A stretch of 64,000 nucleotides of DNA from Chaetoceros tenuissimus (GCA_021927905.1 BLLK01000057.1:558001-622000), one strand, 5' to 3'. Numbered from the stretch's first letter, positions 32,214-42,969 are shown. Notes: generated by a model not told the origin, from the sequence alone. A program made the numbers and translations.

Positions 32214-33377
32214 CTAATCTTCTTCATTTTTTGGAATTTCTCTACGAGAAGGAGTATTAGGAGTATTAACAATGGTGTAATGAAATGTGCCATGCTGCTC
32301 CATGCGCACATTATTTGATGCTAAACTTGTAGCTACTCCAGCACGAAGGTCCTCAAGTTCTGCGATGCGCTGACGGAGGCTCTGATTTTCATTCTTGATA
32401 TTTGTATCATTTGACTTTAGAGGAGTTACATAATCATGGCTAGATTCAGTAAATTGAGCTTTGTTACTATTTGCCTCTGCATTTGCCTCAGCACGTTGAA
32501 GTCCTACCTGTAGATTTGCATTCTCTTGGTTTGCATTGTCAAGCTGTCTTTTCAGATCCATGTTGTCAAGTTGCAACTTGTCGATCTTTTGCTGAAGATC
32601 ATGAACCTCTTTCTTGTGTGATTTGTTTAGTTTCTTTTTGAGGTCGTCTTGTTGGCGGTCTTTAATAAGACAATGACGCATACGTAGAAGGATTTTATAG
32701 ATACGATCATTGCCACCGTTTGCCAACTTCTTTGGAAGAACATTGTTGCGGTTTGGATCTAGCTTAAAATTGTAATCCTGGATGTGCTCTTCAAAGATAG
32801 GTATTGCTGCCTTGTAAATAGTGTCCATGCTTGGCTCATCAAGGGTTAATTTTTTCTTTCCTTCAGTAACAAGCTTGGTTAGAGCTTGCTTTACAGAAGA
32901 TGTTGCAGGTTGATGAAGGGCATGCATATCATCCTTTAGCATTTTAGTGAAGTCGATATTTTCGTCCTCTAACATTTTATAGTGTTGACTTTCAAGATCA
33001 CGAAGTGATTCCATGACAGCATTTCCATTCTCCATCATAATTCGATGGCCTTCTTGCTGTCCGTAGCAATGGCTAAGACTGGAGACTGACTGAATTCCAT
33101 TCCATTTGTTGCCTATACGCTTCACAAGAGAATCAAACTCAGCTTTGAGCTCAGGATCAGGATGGAAATCAAAGTATTCATCGTCAGGGCTTCTGATTAA
33201 TGGAAGATCTTCGCACTCAGAGAAGGAACTGTTGTTGTCGTGGTCATCGTTTCCCATTGTTGTTCTTGACTCGTCATCAGATGAAGAAAATTCACAACAA
33301 GCTCTGTCTCCTCTAGCAACACTTTTGGTAGCATTTTGAGAGTTTCTTTTACTGCGTGAAGTGTATGCAGTACCCAT
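32214..33377 (-). CDS. Coiled-coil protein of unknown function
   Basis: This 387-residue protein starts at the ATG at 33377; the frame is open further with a TTG. The N-terminal 60 residues are Ser/Asp-rich. A helical middle follows. At about 241-300 there is a continuous heptad region rich in Lys, Gln, Asn and Leu (VHDLQQKIDKLQLDNMDLKR). A shorter heptad stretch lies at about 328-343 (ENQSLRQRIAELEDL). The tail has TPNTPSRREIP with possible proline-directed phosphorylation sites. It may form a dimer or scaffold. No motor, kinase or membrane segment is seen. An AG-rich possible 3' splice site upstream leaves open a 5' untranslated exon. Confidence 0.7.
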   Translation of the reverse strand: MGTAYTSRSKRNSQNATKSVARGDRACCEFSSSDDESRTTMGNDDHDNNSSFSECEDLPLIRSPDDEYFDFHPDPELKAEFDSLVKRIGNKWNGIQSVSSLSHCYGQQEGHRIMMENGNAVMESLRDLESQHYKMLEDENIDFTKMLKDDMHALHQPATSSVKQALTKLVTEGKKKLTLDEPSMDTIYKAAIPIFEEHIQDYNFKLDPNRNNVLPKKLANGGNDRIYKILLRMRHCLIKDRQQDDLKKKLNKSHKKEVHDLQQKIDKLQLDNMDLKRQLDNANQENANLQVGLQRAEANAEANSNKAQFTESSHDYVTPLKSNDTNIKNENQSLRQRIAELEDLRAGVATSLASNNVRMEQHGTFHYTIVNTPNTPSRREIPKNEED

Positions 33378-34808
33378 GTTCAAGTTGTAGTATTGGACAG
33401 AAGATAGTTGGCTTTGTGTATGAAAAGAGGTAGTCAAGAATGGTTAATGAGAAATCATATAACACAAAAGAATTAGAACAGAGGAATTGAATTTCAAATG
33501 CCCCTTCCATGCAATCGCCACATTTCCTTTGGGCTTCAGTCAATTTACTTACCTCGGTTACAGGAGTATCAGTGAATATTTATTGACTCAAATACAGAGT
33601 TTGTGAAGAGAGCAGTGCAGTGAGTAGTGATGGATATTATGTGTGGAAAGAGAGTGAGTGTCGAAAGCATATTTTCATCAACGGTATTCTACTTTTTTAG
33701 CTGCGCGCAAAAAATTAGCGAATCTCAGATAATATGAATAAGTCATTGTGCATTACAAAACTATGCAGAAAGAAGTGAAAGTGGAGCTTAAAGTCAAAAT
33801 TCAGTGGAGATTACTAATTACTATGTAGCGATCAATATCATTTTCCAAACAGTTTTTTAGCAAATCACATCGAGATCAGTCCTTTAATATACTAGCCATT
33901 TTATTTTGGCGCGCTGGGACATTTTTTGCAAAAATGGCTATCTGTGCCCTTGCACAGCTTCTGTAAAAATTTTGTGAGGGACCACTCAAATGGTATTTAC
34001 ATGTACCCCCGGGGCCCCGCGGGGCCCCTATCTTGCTATTTTATCTAGTTATTTGTTGTTGTTGAAATGACTCCACCTTCTTGAGCACCTGTTTACCTCT
34101 GCTGGTGGTGTAGTACCATCAGATACATCGAGAGAAGAAGCATCATCACATCTTCTATGGATACTACTGATACAGGTCATCTACTAGAATCTATTTACAC
34201 ATAGTTGATGCTGCCTCTGCATCGGTATCATCGGCTGAGATATCGCTCCACACTGGATGTGAACAATGTGAAGAGCTGAACGAAGCAATTCTTCCATGAA
34301 AATAGGAGCATCTGAGACGAATAGCTATTAACTTTAAAATTTTCAAGCACAGAGAAATACTTGACATTCCTGCCGATATCGACCACTAAGAAATCATGAA
34401 TAGACACATTCTATATCTGATGGGTCTGATGGATGAAGTCATGAACTAAGCTTGGTTCCAACTCGACTACTCTATATCATTGAATATCACTAATTATTGT
34501 TATGAGTCTTTTATTGCCAGCTTCAATTTTTGAGACCTCTACATCATCAGATTGCATCCATTTAGCTTGTTCAATAATTCTGGGAAACGGATGAATCAAA
34601 TCAGTTCCAAAACAATGCCAATATGCTTTAAATTGAAACTTACAACGTGTAATTTTGCAGTCAGGTATAAAATTAATTCTGAACAATGTCAAAACCTACA
34701 AAAGTTCTAAGTAGTAGTAAATAATCTTTATCTTTATTCTATAAATCTTGCTACGGACATGACTTCAACAGTACCTACAAAATAAACTGCTGTAAAGTGT
34801 AAAGTAAG
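33378..34808. other. Gene-poor stretch containing a GC-rich palindrome
   Basis: No gene is recognised. The one outstanding structure is the GC-only palindrome at 34011-34028. Another stretch, TTTTGGCGCGC near 33905, is also unusually GC-rich for this region. Frames of 60-75 codons look like chance. Confidence 0.5.
34011..34028. other. 18-bp perfect GC palindrome
   Basis: GGGGCCCCGCGGGGCCCC equals its own reverse complement, and four or five further C precede it. It is isolated within AT-rich non-coding DNA between the coiled-coil and RING-H2 genes, which both read leftward. It might be a protein-binding site, a cruciform-prone sequence or a trace of an inserted element. Confidence 0.85.
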
Positions 34809-35642
34809 TTACACACTCCCTTGTACATCGAACCTACAATGTGGACACTGTGTACTTCTTTTCAACCATTCATCGATGCACTCTTTATGAAATGCATGCT
34901 GACATTGCAATTTCTTTCTTTTTTGTCCATTCATAAATTCGTCCAAACAAATACAACACTTGCGTCTGTCTTTTGGAACTTCCTTCTCTACATCTTTAAT
35001 GGTGTACGATACCAAAGATCGAATAATCAAAGGGTCAGTTGATCTATTGGTATCAAAACGATTTCTTCTTAGTCTTCTTGTTCTACTTCTGGAGCTATCA
35101 CTTCTTCTTCTGCTTGCTGTATGCGCTTGATTCCTAATGGTTAATCTGATTGACGAAGAAGATATAGGATCCATGAGAACATTAGAGTTCGGGTTTGTAC
35201 AACGAGATTGAGATCTTGTTATCATGCTATGATTGGAATATCTTGGTCTTTGACGAGGAGGAGACTCAGGGGTTTCATCGCCTTCCATGCTGGAGTCATC
35301 AATAGTTGTAGTAGCTTGCTCGTTTGTCCGTCCAGATTCGTGCATATCTCGACGAGCTGCTGGTTTTCTATCGTCATCCTCTTCTTCTTCCCCCTCCTGT
35401 GATGAGTCATCAACAATTATAGCTTGCTCGTAAGTCCGTCCAGATTCTTGCATATCTTGACGAGCTGCTGGTTTTCTGTCATCATCCTCTTCTTCTTCCC
35501 TCTCCTGTGATGAATAATTGTTGCAGAGGATAATACTGAGATTCAAAGTTGTTCTAGCTTCACCATAACTAGTACCAGAACTTACATTGAAATTGGTATG
35601 TCTACCAGACATTGCATCACTTGAAGAAGCTGTATTTCCCAT
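34809..35642 (-). CDS. RING-H2 finger protein with candidate N-myristoylation start
   Basis: This 277-residue protein begins at the ATG at 35642. The start MGNTASSS (Gly2, Ser6) fits the N-myristoylation consensus. An ATG 21 codons upstream (35705) is in frame and would hide that signal, so the choice of start decides membrane targeting. A tandem pair of acidic units follows (about 70-145), each with SQE(R/G)EEEEDDDRKPAARxDM and ESGRT. After a Ser/Arg-rich region, a RING-H2 finger occupies about 225-265: CCICLDEF, CQHAFHKECIDEWL and CPHC. Known RING-H2 proteins are E3 ubiquitin ligases. All zinc ligands are present. A membrane-anchored ligase is an inference. Confidence 0.8.
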   Translation of the reverse strand: MGNTASSSDAMSGRHTNFNVSSGTSYGEARTTLNLSIILCNNYSSQEREEEEDDDRKPAARQDMQESGRTYEQAIIVDDSSQEGEEEEDDDRKPAARRDMHESGRTNEQATTTIDDSSMEGDETPESPPRQRPRYSNHSMITRSQSRCTNPNSNVLMDPISSSSIRLTIRNQAHTASRRRSDSSRSRTRRLRRNRFDTNRSTDPLIIRSLVSYTIKDVEKEVPKDRRKCCICLDEFMNGQKRKKLQCQHAFHKECIDEWLKRSTQCPHCRFDVQGSV

Positions 35643-36273
35643 GGTACTACTAGTAAATTCTTTGAAAATGATTGAACGAGAAATGATGATGGTATCATAT
35701 CGCATGCACTTCTCTTTGCTACTGCTCGACTTGTTTCCGCCATGTTGTTCTTAGAATGAGCGTGCGTTGAGTTGAGTCTTGTGAAGGGGAATTCTAAACA
35801 GTCCAATATAGAGTAAGAGTTGAAAGAATGTTCAGTTACTCATGTGGATTGCAAATGAATGCACACAGAACATAGTTTTATTGTTGACAGAACGAAAAAC
35901 GGTTTTCAGTCTCAGACACCGACTTCTATTCCAAGACCTTAATAGATACAATTTAGGTATAAGATACGATATAAATATCACATTAATTCTGTCTATCAGT
36001 GTCTATGACTTTATGACACTCTAATTATATATTACTACTTACTATTTTCTTTGCATTCCGTCGCAAAAAAAAATGTCTTTTCAGTAAACGATGATCAGCA
36101 GCACTCATGTTGCATGCTACCATGTAGAGCAAAGAACATGTATAAAAAATAGTTGCGAATATCTATATTGCCATATCTTCATAGCTCTAGTGCAATCAAT
36201 CGCACTTGAAAGAATATACTACATAAGGCTTCACCAGTCTATATGCGTCGTCGAGTAATATCGTGTTTGCCAA

Positions 36274-36375
36274 GAATATTTAGCCGCTGTCCAAATTCAT
36301 CACCAGCCATAGATAATTCAAGAATATAGATACGAGTAGTACACATAAATCATCTGGATACAATTCCATAGAAGG
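36274..36375 (+). promoter_or_regulatory. Conserved upstream/leader block of type I LRR genes, copy 1
   Basis: The 100 bp before the ATG at 36376 match the 90 bp before the ATG at 42970. Shared words are CGCTGTCCAAATTCATCACC, AGCCATA, TACACATAAA and GATACAATTCCA. The conservation includes non-coding bases, so it may be promoter plus 5' leader, or simply inherited by gene duplication. The LRR genes at 3366 and 53434 lack it. Confidence 0.6.
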
Positions 36376-37197
36376 ATGAGGGTTCAGACCGAGGAGTGGC
36401 AGAGATTCATTCCTGGTGTACGAATGTACAAAGGAAAGAAGACTCTCTTTTACAACGGAGAGATTCTATCGAAAGAAATACCACTCCAATACTATGGACA
36501 AGGAATAGAGTTTCTTATTTATGATGAAGAAGAGAGACAGAGTTGGGAAGCAATCATCGTACTTCCAGGAGTTGAAGTGATTGCTTACCTTACTTTCGTT
36601 GACTGCATTAAAGTCGAGGCAGTCATCATGGCTGATTCTTCTGTGCGAAGAATTGAAGAAAGTGCATTCCAAGATTGCTATAAGCTAGCATATGTCAAAC
36701 TATCAAGAAATCTCGAGTATATTGGAAGAGTGGCATTCTTTTCTACATCTTTGATTTCAGTTTTTATTCCGCCATCCTGTACAAGAATTGATAGTCAGGC
36801 ATTTAACTCTTGTGATGAGTTGATCATCTTTCATGTTCCTCAAGATACTGAACTTTATGGTTGGGATGTGTTTCATGGTACCAATTTGTTGGGTATTTCT
36901 CCAGTTGAGATGAATAATGAAAGAGAAGTTGAAGATATGGATAATGAAGTAAGTGACTGGATCAAGAACATCAACAATGACGAGCAATATGCACTTCATC
37001 GTGCTTGCTCATCTTTCGATCCGTCAGAAGATTATATCTATGGAATTGTGCAAAGAGAAAGAAGTCTTGCGATTTTCAAACAGAAAAATAGCATTGGAAT
37101 CACTCCATCACAATATCTCAGTGCAAATCCATATGCCGAGGTGACGGAGCAAATGATCATCAAACGTTTTGTTCTTGAGATTATGGGGGAATTGTAG
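36376..37197 (+). CDS. BspA-type leucine-rich repeat protein, type I
   Basis: This 273-residue protein has the type I start MRVQTEEWQRFIPGVRM and KKTLFYNGEIL. LRR_5 units run from about 65 to 165 (VRRIEESAFQDCYKLAYVKL, LEYIGRVAFFS, CTRIDSQAFNSCDELIIF). The C-terminal family domain (about 185-273) has DWIKNINNDEQYALHRACSS and GITPSQYLSANPYAEV. It looks intact. The nearest relatives are 42970-43770 and the decayed locus 48096-48899, which shares the long motif around YIYGIVQRERSLAIF. A degraded LRR copy follows immediately at 37300-37720. Protein binding is the expected role; the partner is unknown. Confidence 0.85.
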   Translation: MRVQTEEWQRFIPGVRMYKGKKTLFYNGEILSKEIPLQYYGQGIEFLIYDEEERQSWEAIIVLPGVEVIAYLTFVDCIKVEAVIMADSSVRRIEESAFQDCYKLAYVKLSRNLEYIGRVAFFSTSLISVFIPPSCTRIDSQAFNSCDELIIFHVPQDTELYGWDVFHGTNLLGISPVEMNNEREVEDMDNEVSDWIKNINNDEQYALHRACSSFDPSEDYIYGIVQRERSLAIFKQKNSIGITPSQYLSANPYAEVTEQMIIKRFVLEIMGEL

Positions 37198-37299
37198 TAT
37201 ACAAAGGTTTGGACGAAAACTAGAGTAGTCCATAATGTCTTATCCATTTTAAATTCATGCAGTTTTACTTAAATTTATCTACATTGATTCAACATACAT

Positions 37300-37720
37300 A
37301 TTTCTAAGATGAAATGGACTCATTGGAAAAGGTTATCGAGTTGAAGTGCTTCCTGAAGAGATTTTCTAAAAATGTAAGAAAATCAAGAGTGTCTTTTTGG
37401 TTGATTATGTGTGAACGCTTTCGGTCATTGCAGGAGCATTGTGTTTTTGAAACTTTCAACATTCCTTGATTTTATTTGATACATTGCATTCATTTTCTAT
37501 TGATCTCTTAATTTCAACATTTATCCCTCCTTCCTGTGTCGAGATTGATAATTATGCAGTTAGATGCTGTTTGCAAATTTGATCAATGCATCTCCGTGTG
37601 AAGCTGAGTACATTACGAGGGGTATGAAGTACACCCATTCGAAACGAATCTGTATGCTGAGGCGACGGAGCAATGAATATCAAGCATCGTGCTCTTGACA
37701 TGATGGAAGAGATCTTCTCT
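37300..37720 (+). pseudogene. Heavily decayed LRR gene copy
   Basis: Scattered pieces in different frames match the LRR family in order. They include a FIPPSCVEIDNYAVRCC piece near 37517-37577 and, near 37645-37710, a NLYAEATEQ piece followed by a remnant of the C-terminal helix. Stops and frame changes are numerous. It is adjacent to, and in the same direction as, the intact gene at 36376, so a tandem duplicate is likely. The rest of 37721-38410 shows nothing recognisable. Confidence 0.6.
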
Positions 37721-38410
37721 TTAAATTATATCATTCTGGACTTCTTCCGTTGGAATCCATTAGAAGTATCAGCTTTCAAAATATCTCTGAGACAAAAGGA
37801 AATTATGAAGCAAGCTAATAGCTACAATGTAATGTTGTGATCTCTCTCGATATCGGAAGCAATACAATCTGCGGCATTTTGTACTGCTGTCTGTGTGTGA
37901 ATAATATTATCTATTTCCCTTTTTGCGCATATTGCTCACACTACCGCAGTTATTGTTTAATTGAGGTGAGATAGTTTCTTTCGGTAGACGATTTGTTGCT
38001 AGATTACTTAGGTAGTGCCTATCGTCGTTGAGAAGATTCGTACCGAAAATATATATGATCAAGTCCTCACCAGTCCAACAACTGAAATCCCTAAGTCCTC
38101 TGCTTGAGTTCCTAGACAACTTCTAGCCCGAATCTCTCTAAACATGCAGTATCAGCTCCTAGGTGAACCAGATCCAGACCCTATTGTGCTGTTTATTGTG
38201 GTGGTTGTTTTAGTTTTAGGATTTTTAGGAGATGAGACGAAATGGTGAAAGAACAGACGGACGACGGACAGTCGGCCAAAGAAAGCACGACCCAAAATAG
38301 CAGGGATAGTAAAAGATACAAAAAACAAAAAAGATATTGACATCTATGCAAAAAGTATCTTTTCTATATTACTTATCAGTACATTCCATCTTGTACAGTA
38401 CACTATTATA

Positions 38411-39640
38411 ATGAACATTTCAACCTTTCAAGCCAATCTCGACTTCATCAAGATTCTCTATTTCCACGAAGAATGGAAAGACGAGGAGTGTCGAGATGAT
38501 ATCCTAAAAGCCATTGAAGAATGCAACGACAAGATCGAAGAGGCTTTCGGTAGATCCATGCACAGATTGCACAGACACCAACCAACTGTTGATGCAATTG
38601 ATTTCCATTTTTATCTCAAAATGCCGTCTATTGAAGCTGTGGAGAAAGTAGTGAAGAAGTTTCCATCAGTTTTATCATATGAAGATGAAGATGAGGATGG
38701 CCATTTTCCCATTCAAACTGCTGCAATTACTGATGGCTTTCAGTATGTACCTATCCTAGCGAAAGAAGGAATGAAACACAAAGTAGGAGGTGAAGATGCT
38801 AGAGGTGGATTACTGAAAGTTGCTAAAAATGGATGTAATACTTTACAATACCTGGCTCTTTTTCAAGATGATGAAGGTGATAGCACGGAGAGAGTGGATG
38901 TGTTTAAACAACTTCAGAGATCAGGTCTGTTGAAAAAGACAGATGTGCAAGACCAAAAAATGTTATTTTATTCTTGTTCATATGAAACAAAACTGAGATT
39001 TGAATATCTGGTCAATTGGGTTCCCGATGCTTTGATTGAGACTACAGTCAAAGTAACTAGGACTAGATATGCACCTTTAATTCATGCCATGTCATTGCAA
39101 TCGGAAGAAAGGCTGATTTTTGCTTTGGAAGCTGGATTCCGACATTGTCCACAAATCGGTGGATTGCTTTTTATTAAAGATTACAAAGGGTCGACAGCAT
39201 TGGATTGTTTGTGCAACGAAAAGGGAGTAGAAGAAGTCGTGTCATTACTTCATCAAATACTCACACCAAATTGTGACTATCCTATACTGCACCATATCTT
39301 TGTTAAGGCCCCACAACACTATACTATATTTATGAAGAAATTCCCATGGGCATATCACCTCAAAGATCACAACGGCAGAACTCTTCAGCAAGCGGTACTT
39401 GCAGCTGGTCCAGACATCATAAATGCAAATGATATTCTACTTGCAACACTTTCAGACGACCAGATTCAAACCAAAGATCCAATCACTACGTTTTATCCAT
39501 TTGCAGCGATGGCAGTTGGAAAGAAAGCTGATTTGGAACAATCTTTTTACTTGTTACGTAGACAGCCATCTGTGCTGGATAGACATTCGAGAGTCAGAAA
39601 AACTCGCAGAAGAAAGAGAAGGAACTTATCAAGAAAATAA
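38411..39640 (+). CDS. Ankyrin-like diatom family protein (MNIST family)
   Basis: This 409-residue protein is a paralogue of 21891-23063 and 49600-50787. It opens MNISTFQANLDFIKILYFHE. It has about 15 extra residues near position 60 (DAIDFHFYLKMPSIEAVEKV). The ankyrin-like units match in order: DGHFPIQTAAITDGFQYVPI, then GFRHCPQIGGLLFIKDYKGS and DHNGRTLQQAVLAAGPDI. It also has LSDDQIQTKDPITT and FPFAAMAVG-type text, and it ends in a strongly basic tail, RKTRRRKRRNLSRK. The flanks differ from the other two copies, so this duplication is older. It looks intact, with a single exon. The role is unknown beyond probable protein binding. Confidence 0.82.
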   Translation: MNISTFQANLDFIKILYFHEEWKDEECRDDILKAIEECNDKIEEAFGRSMHRLHRHQPTVDAIDFHFYLKMPSIEAVEKVVKKFPSVLSYEDEDEDGHFPIQTAAITDGFQYVPILAKEGMKHKVGGEDARGGLLKVAKNGCNTLQYLALFQDDEGDSTERVDVFKQLQRSGLLKKTDVQDQKMLFYSCSYETKLRFEYLVNWVPDALIETTVKVTRTRYAPLIHAMSLQSEERLIFALEAGFRHCPQIGGLLFIKDYKGSTALDCLCNEKGVEEVVSLLHQILTPNCDYPILHHIFVKAPQHYTIFMKKFPWAYHLKDHNGRTLQQAVLAAGPDIINANDILLATLSDDQIQTKDPITTFYPFAAMAVGKKADLEQSFYLLRRQPSVLDRHSRVRKTRRRKRRNLSRK

Positions 39641-39711
39641 CGAAAGTCAAACTTAACTTAATATATGCTTATATACAGAATCATACACTTTTGCTTCGAG
39701 AACCATATTTG

Positions 39712-40095
39712 TCAACAAATTTGCAATGCTTTGCTGCTTCTCAGCTGATACTCATTCGTCACTCTAGATCTCCACGACCTTGGCACATCACATGTCTTTA
39801 CAACATCACAAAGCCTTTGACATTGGTCGTCTGACTTTCTTTTGTCTTCTTGGAATGAATCTGGAGCTCCCTCTATGTGCTCAGTTACTAACGACGTATG
39901 CAAATCATGGACCTGATCTAAGTCTGCCCGTTTCGAAGAACTATGTGTATCTTTAGATTCAGTATTTGTAGATGTTTTCACTTTCCCCCGAAGATTATGC
40001 AATTTAAAAAGAATATCTTCTTTATCTAGAAACACAGGCGTTGATTCTCTCACAAGTTCGCCTAGATTTTTAGTACATGTTTGAGATTTCGCCAT
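39712..40095 (-). CDS. Uncertain small protein, possibly the last exon of a spliced gene
   Basis: A frame of 127 codons starts at an internal ATG (40095) and is Lys/Ser-rich with no domain. Upstream on the same strand, an ATG near 40372 opens MEHGHDGKNRGK followed by a GTAAGA donor-like site. A further frame at 40070-40366 has a basic region. These suggest a multi-exon gene from about 40372 down to 39712, but I could not find a splice path that keeps all phases. Treat the boundaries as provisional. Confidence 0.33.
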   Translation of the reverse strand: MAKSQTCTKNLGELVRESTPVFLDKEDILFKLHNLRGKVKTSTNTESKDTHSSSKRADLDQVHDLHTSLVTEHIEGAPDSFQEDKRKSDDQCQRLCDVVKTCDVPRSWRSRVTNEYQLRSSKALQIC

Positions 40096-40634
40096 CAATT
40101 CTACTGTTCTCTTGCTCTGTATAGAAATTTCTTGACATATATCTTGTCTTCTTCAAAGTCACTTGGTTTGAGCAGCAGGTTCTAGATCGTTTTCTTACAT
40201 AGTTGCCATCCTCCAGTGAAACTTGCCTACTATGGATAGAGTGATTTCGTCTCAAATTCAGAGGGAAATTGCTTTTTCCCATGAGCGATATTCTCAAATT
40301 CAATTTTAGGCGGGAGAAAATTGAACTCTTCTGGAACTTTGCCTCTGTTCTTACCATCGTGTCCATGCTCCATTGTTAATGGTTAAGCTTTGATTGGATT
40401 ACTTGTATTCATTTATGTATTTTATGTTATGTACGTAGGTCTCTCATGAGTTTTGTTGTTGACATACCAAAACGCTTGACAGGGAGATCTTGACATTCGA
40501 CAGGCCTTTTGACAGAGGCCATTTACCTTTCATGAAAGAAGGAAAAGTCAAAATAGAAAGAATTTTCTCACGTTCAAATTTTCATGGGAACTCCTTCTCT
40601 TTTCCTTTCCCACGCTTTCATTCACATATACACC

Positions 40635-41626
40635 ATGCCTCTTTATTATCAACACGATAGAAAGAATTTTCTACCGCGATATAAAGAGAGTACTTTCGAT
40701 AGAACTCGATTTAAACAATGGCCTTTCCACGTTGCGAGGCTCGCGTGGTTGTACGAAATTCCAGTAGTTTCTATCAGGATTTCTCATAAAAAGTACAAGG
40801 CAACAATTACAAAGCCTTTGCAACTCCTCATTCAGCTTATTATCATTTCATATCCTTGCAATGGAACCTCAGCAACACATTACCTATTCAGTAGAGGAGG
40901 TATGATCTATGAAATTCATTTCTTTATTCCCAGCTTCGTTTGTAACCTCACATTGACTCACTTTTGTTTTTTCTTCAGGTCAGGCGTCATCATGTTACTG
41001 AAAACGAATTTGAGCGAGTAGGTGATCCCAATCATTCCATTAAATCTTCCTTTTATCAAGGACCTGATAGAAAATATTTTTTACGAACAAATGAGACAGC
41101 TGGAGCCTTTACAGAGCTTATGCGAACTTCTCTTATTGCTCAACCTCGAGTTATGGACCATGACCCATGTCATGTTGTTATGTATGCCAGCAATCATTCT
41201 GTCCATAGAAGAGTAGGAATGGGAAGACAATATCAGAAGAGATTTGCAAATCCTATTTTGGCCATATCATTTTGCAATACCTATCAGATTCTCCTTGAAT
41301 GGAACAGAGGTTTGAATGGTGCTCCTAATGTTGAACCTGCTGGAGATGACGATGTTTCTGACGTTGAACCTGTTGGTGAGGATGGTGCTTCTGACACTGA
41401 TCCTAACGAAGGACTTGGTGATGCTCTTGGTGGGGATCATGATGTCGCTGATGCTGATCCAAATGAAGGGCTCGATGATGCTATCGATGATAGATCTGAT
41501 GGAGGAGACTCTAGTGATGAGGTAGAACAGCCTAACTCTCAGACTTGGCCTGATTTCAGAATGCCAGGGGAAGAGGCTGCAGCTTTAATGGAGGACCTTA
41601 ATCTTGGAGATGACGAGGAAGAGTAA
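40635..41626 (+). CDS. Unknown protein with acidic, repeat-containing tail; splicing uncertain
   Basis: Exon 1 begins at the ATG at 40635 (MPLYYQHDRKNFLPRY), and the second exon carries VTENEFERVGDPN onward. The typical-looking 79-nt intron 40900-40978 puts the exons out of phase. The pair 40793/40983 (GTACAA...GTCAG, 191 nt) is in phase and gives 266 residues. The first 150 residues contain FKQWPFHVARLAWLYEIPVV and RKYFLRTNETAGAFTELM, which I do not recognise. The last 90 residues are Asp/Glu/Gly-rich with imperfect repeats (DPNEGLGDALGG, DPNEGLDDAIDD). The open frame is long and its codons regular, so it is likely real, but the exon junction is not settled. Confidence 0.55.
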
Positions 41627-41870
41627 GCTTAGGAAAGTCCTCTTGACTCGGAGTGAAGCACACACTACGCAATATTTAGGCATTACATTTTCGAATTGTT
41701 GTAAGCTTTGTTGAAATCAAATATAGATCTTGTGATTGTGTAGACTCTTAGCAAACATAAACTAATGATATACAACAAATAATTCACCTTTATATTTATT
41801 GTAGAAGAAGTTCTATTTTGATATAATCTGTTTCCCTAAGAATCTTTCTTTATCAAAAGAATAAACGATT

Positions 41871-42655
41871 TCACCGTTCTCCCATCATTTGTAGTACATA
41901 TTTCTCAATGACTTCCTTCTCACTCACGTAAGCATATGGATTTTCTTTCAAATACTGGGAGGGTGTAACCCCGATACTATTCTCTACTTGGAATGCTTTT
42001 ATGCCTCCTCTTTCTTCCATTGTATCGACAAGCATTTCTACAGTCGGTTCGAAAGAGGCGCAAACTCTATGCAAGGCGAACTCTGGGCCGATATTTATAT
42101 TCTTCATCCATGTATTCATTGAACCGTGGCCAGGAAACCTTTCAAGTAACTTTGCATCATTAATGACATTGCTTGATAATTCAGTGTCATTTGGAACACT
42201 GAAAATTGTCAAGTTTGTGTTTCGGGTAAAAGCCAGTAATCCAACCTCTCTGCATCTTGGCGGTATAAAGACACTTGTAAGGTTGCAATGGCCGAAAGCA
42301 AGAACGTTGATGATTTCAAGGTTGATTGATAGTTTGATGAAGATTAGACTCCTGCAATGAATGAAAGCAGATCCTTCAATTCTAATGACGGTATCAGCAA
42401 AGATGACTCTCTAGATATTGTAGCATTTATAAAAGTACATTTTGGAATCTCAACGACGCCTTCTACAACAATTACCTGCTGCCATGTTTGTCTTTCTTTC
42501 CAGTATCTCTTACATTCATCAGAAATATCCAATGATTCAAGATCACCAGCATCTGCAGCAATAGTAAAACATTCCCAATCTAGTTCATCATTGTAGAGTT
42601 TCTTCGATCCGTCGTAGAAAAGAGTCACGAGACCATCGACTGTAGCAACCCTCAT
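41871..42655 (-). pseudogene. Type II BspA-type LRR gene, interrupted by a frame change
   Basis: The N-terminal frame (42655 to about 42430) opens MRVATVDGLVTLFYDGSKKL and runs to EIPKCTFIN. The LRR units and C-terminal domain continue in another frame down to 41871 (VIFADTVIRIEGSAF, LTSVFIPPRCREVG, FALHRVCASFEP, QYLKENPYA, MMGER). Comparison with 52055-52947 shows one base fewer near 42430-42440 and a nearby TAG. It is otherwise well preserved, so it is either young and dead or mis-sequenced. It is transcribed divergently from the intact type I gene at 42970, with about 310 bp between them. Confidence 0.75.
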
Positions 42656-42880
42656 ATTTTAAAGCAAAGAGAGATTGGTAAGATGCTAAGTTTCCAAAGA
42701 CTAATACAATGAACTAGTCAGTCCTCCTTCTTTCTTTATTTCATATTATTTCCTTTAGTATTCCTCTCTTGTCACTTGATGCACGTAATAGTTTAGTAAG
42801 GTGCGAGAGTATTATTCAAAAGAAAAAAGAAAGGAGAAGAAAGGACAAGAAAAGAAATGGCCGCGTCAAAAAACAATGAC

Positions 42881-42969
42881 GAGAAATATTTCGCTGTCCA
42901 AATTCATCACCAGCCATAATTCAATGTAGAAAGTACACATAAACCATCTCGATACAATTCCAAAGAAAG
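42881..42969 (+). promoter_or_regulatory. Conserved upstream/leader block of type I LRR genes, copy 2
   Basis: This is the counterpart of 36274-36375, ending directly at the ATG. The shared text includes the GAAATATTT word, CGCTGTCCAAATTCATCACC and a GATACAATTCCA word just before the start. Confidence 0.6.

Noticed and set aside
40768-40899. Alternative frame in the first part of the 40635 gene, rich in Gln and Ser, that would fit the 79-nt intron phase
   Set aside because: It has no upstream ATG within its open stretch and starts only after a stop. The frame from the ATG at 40635 is longer and better.
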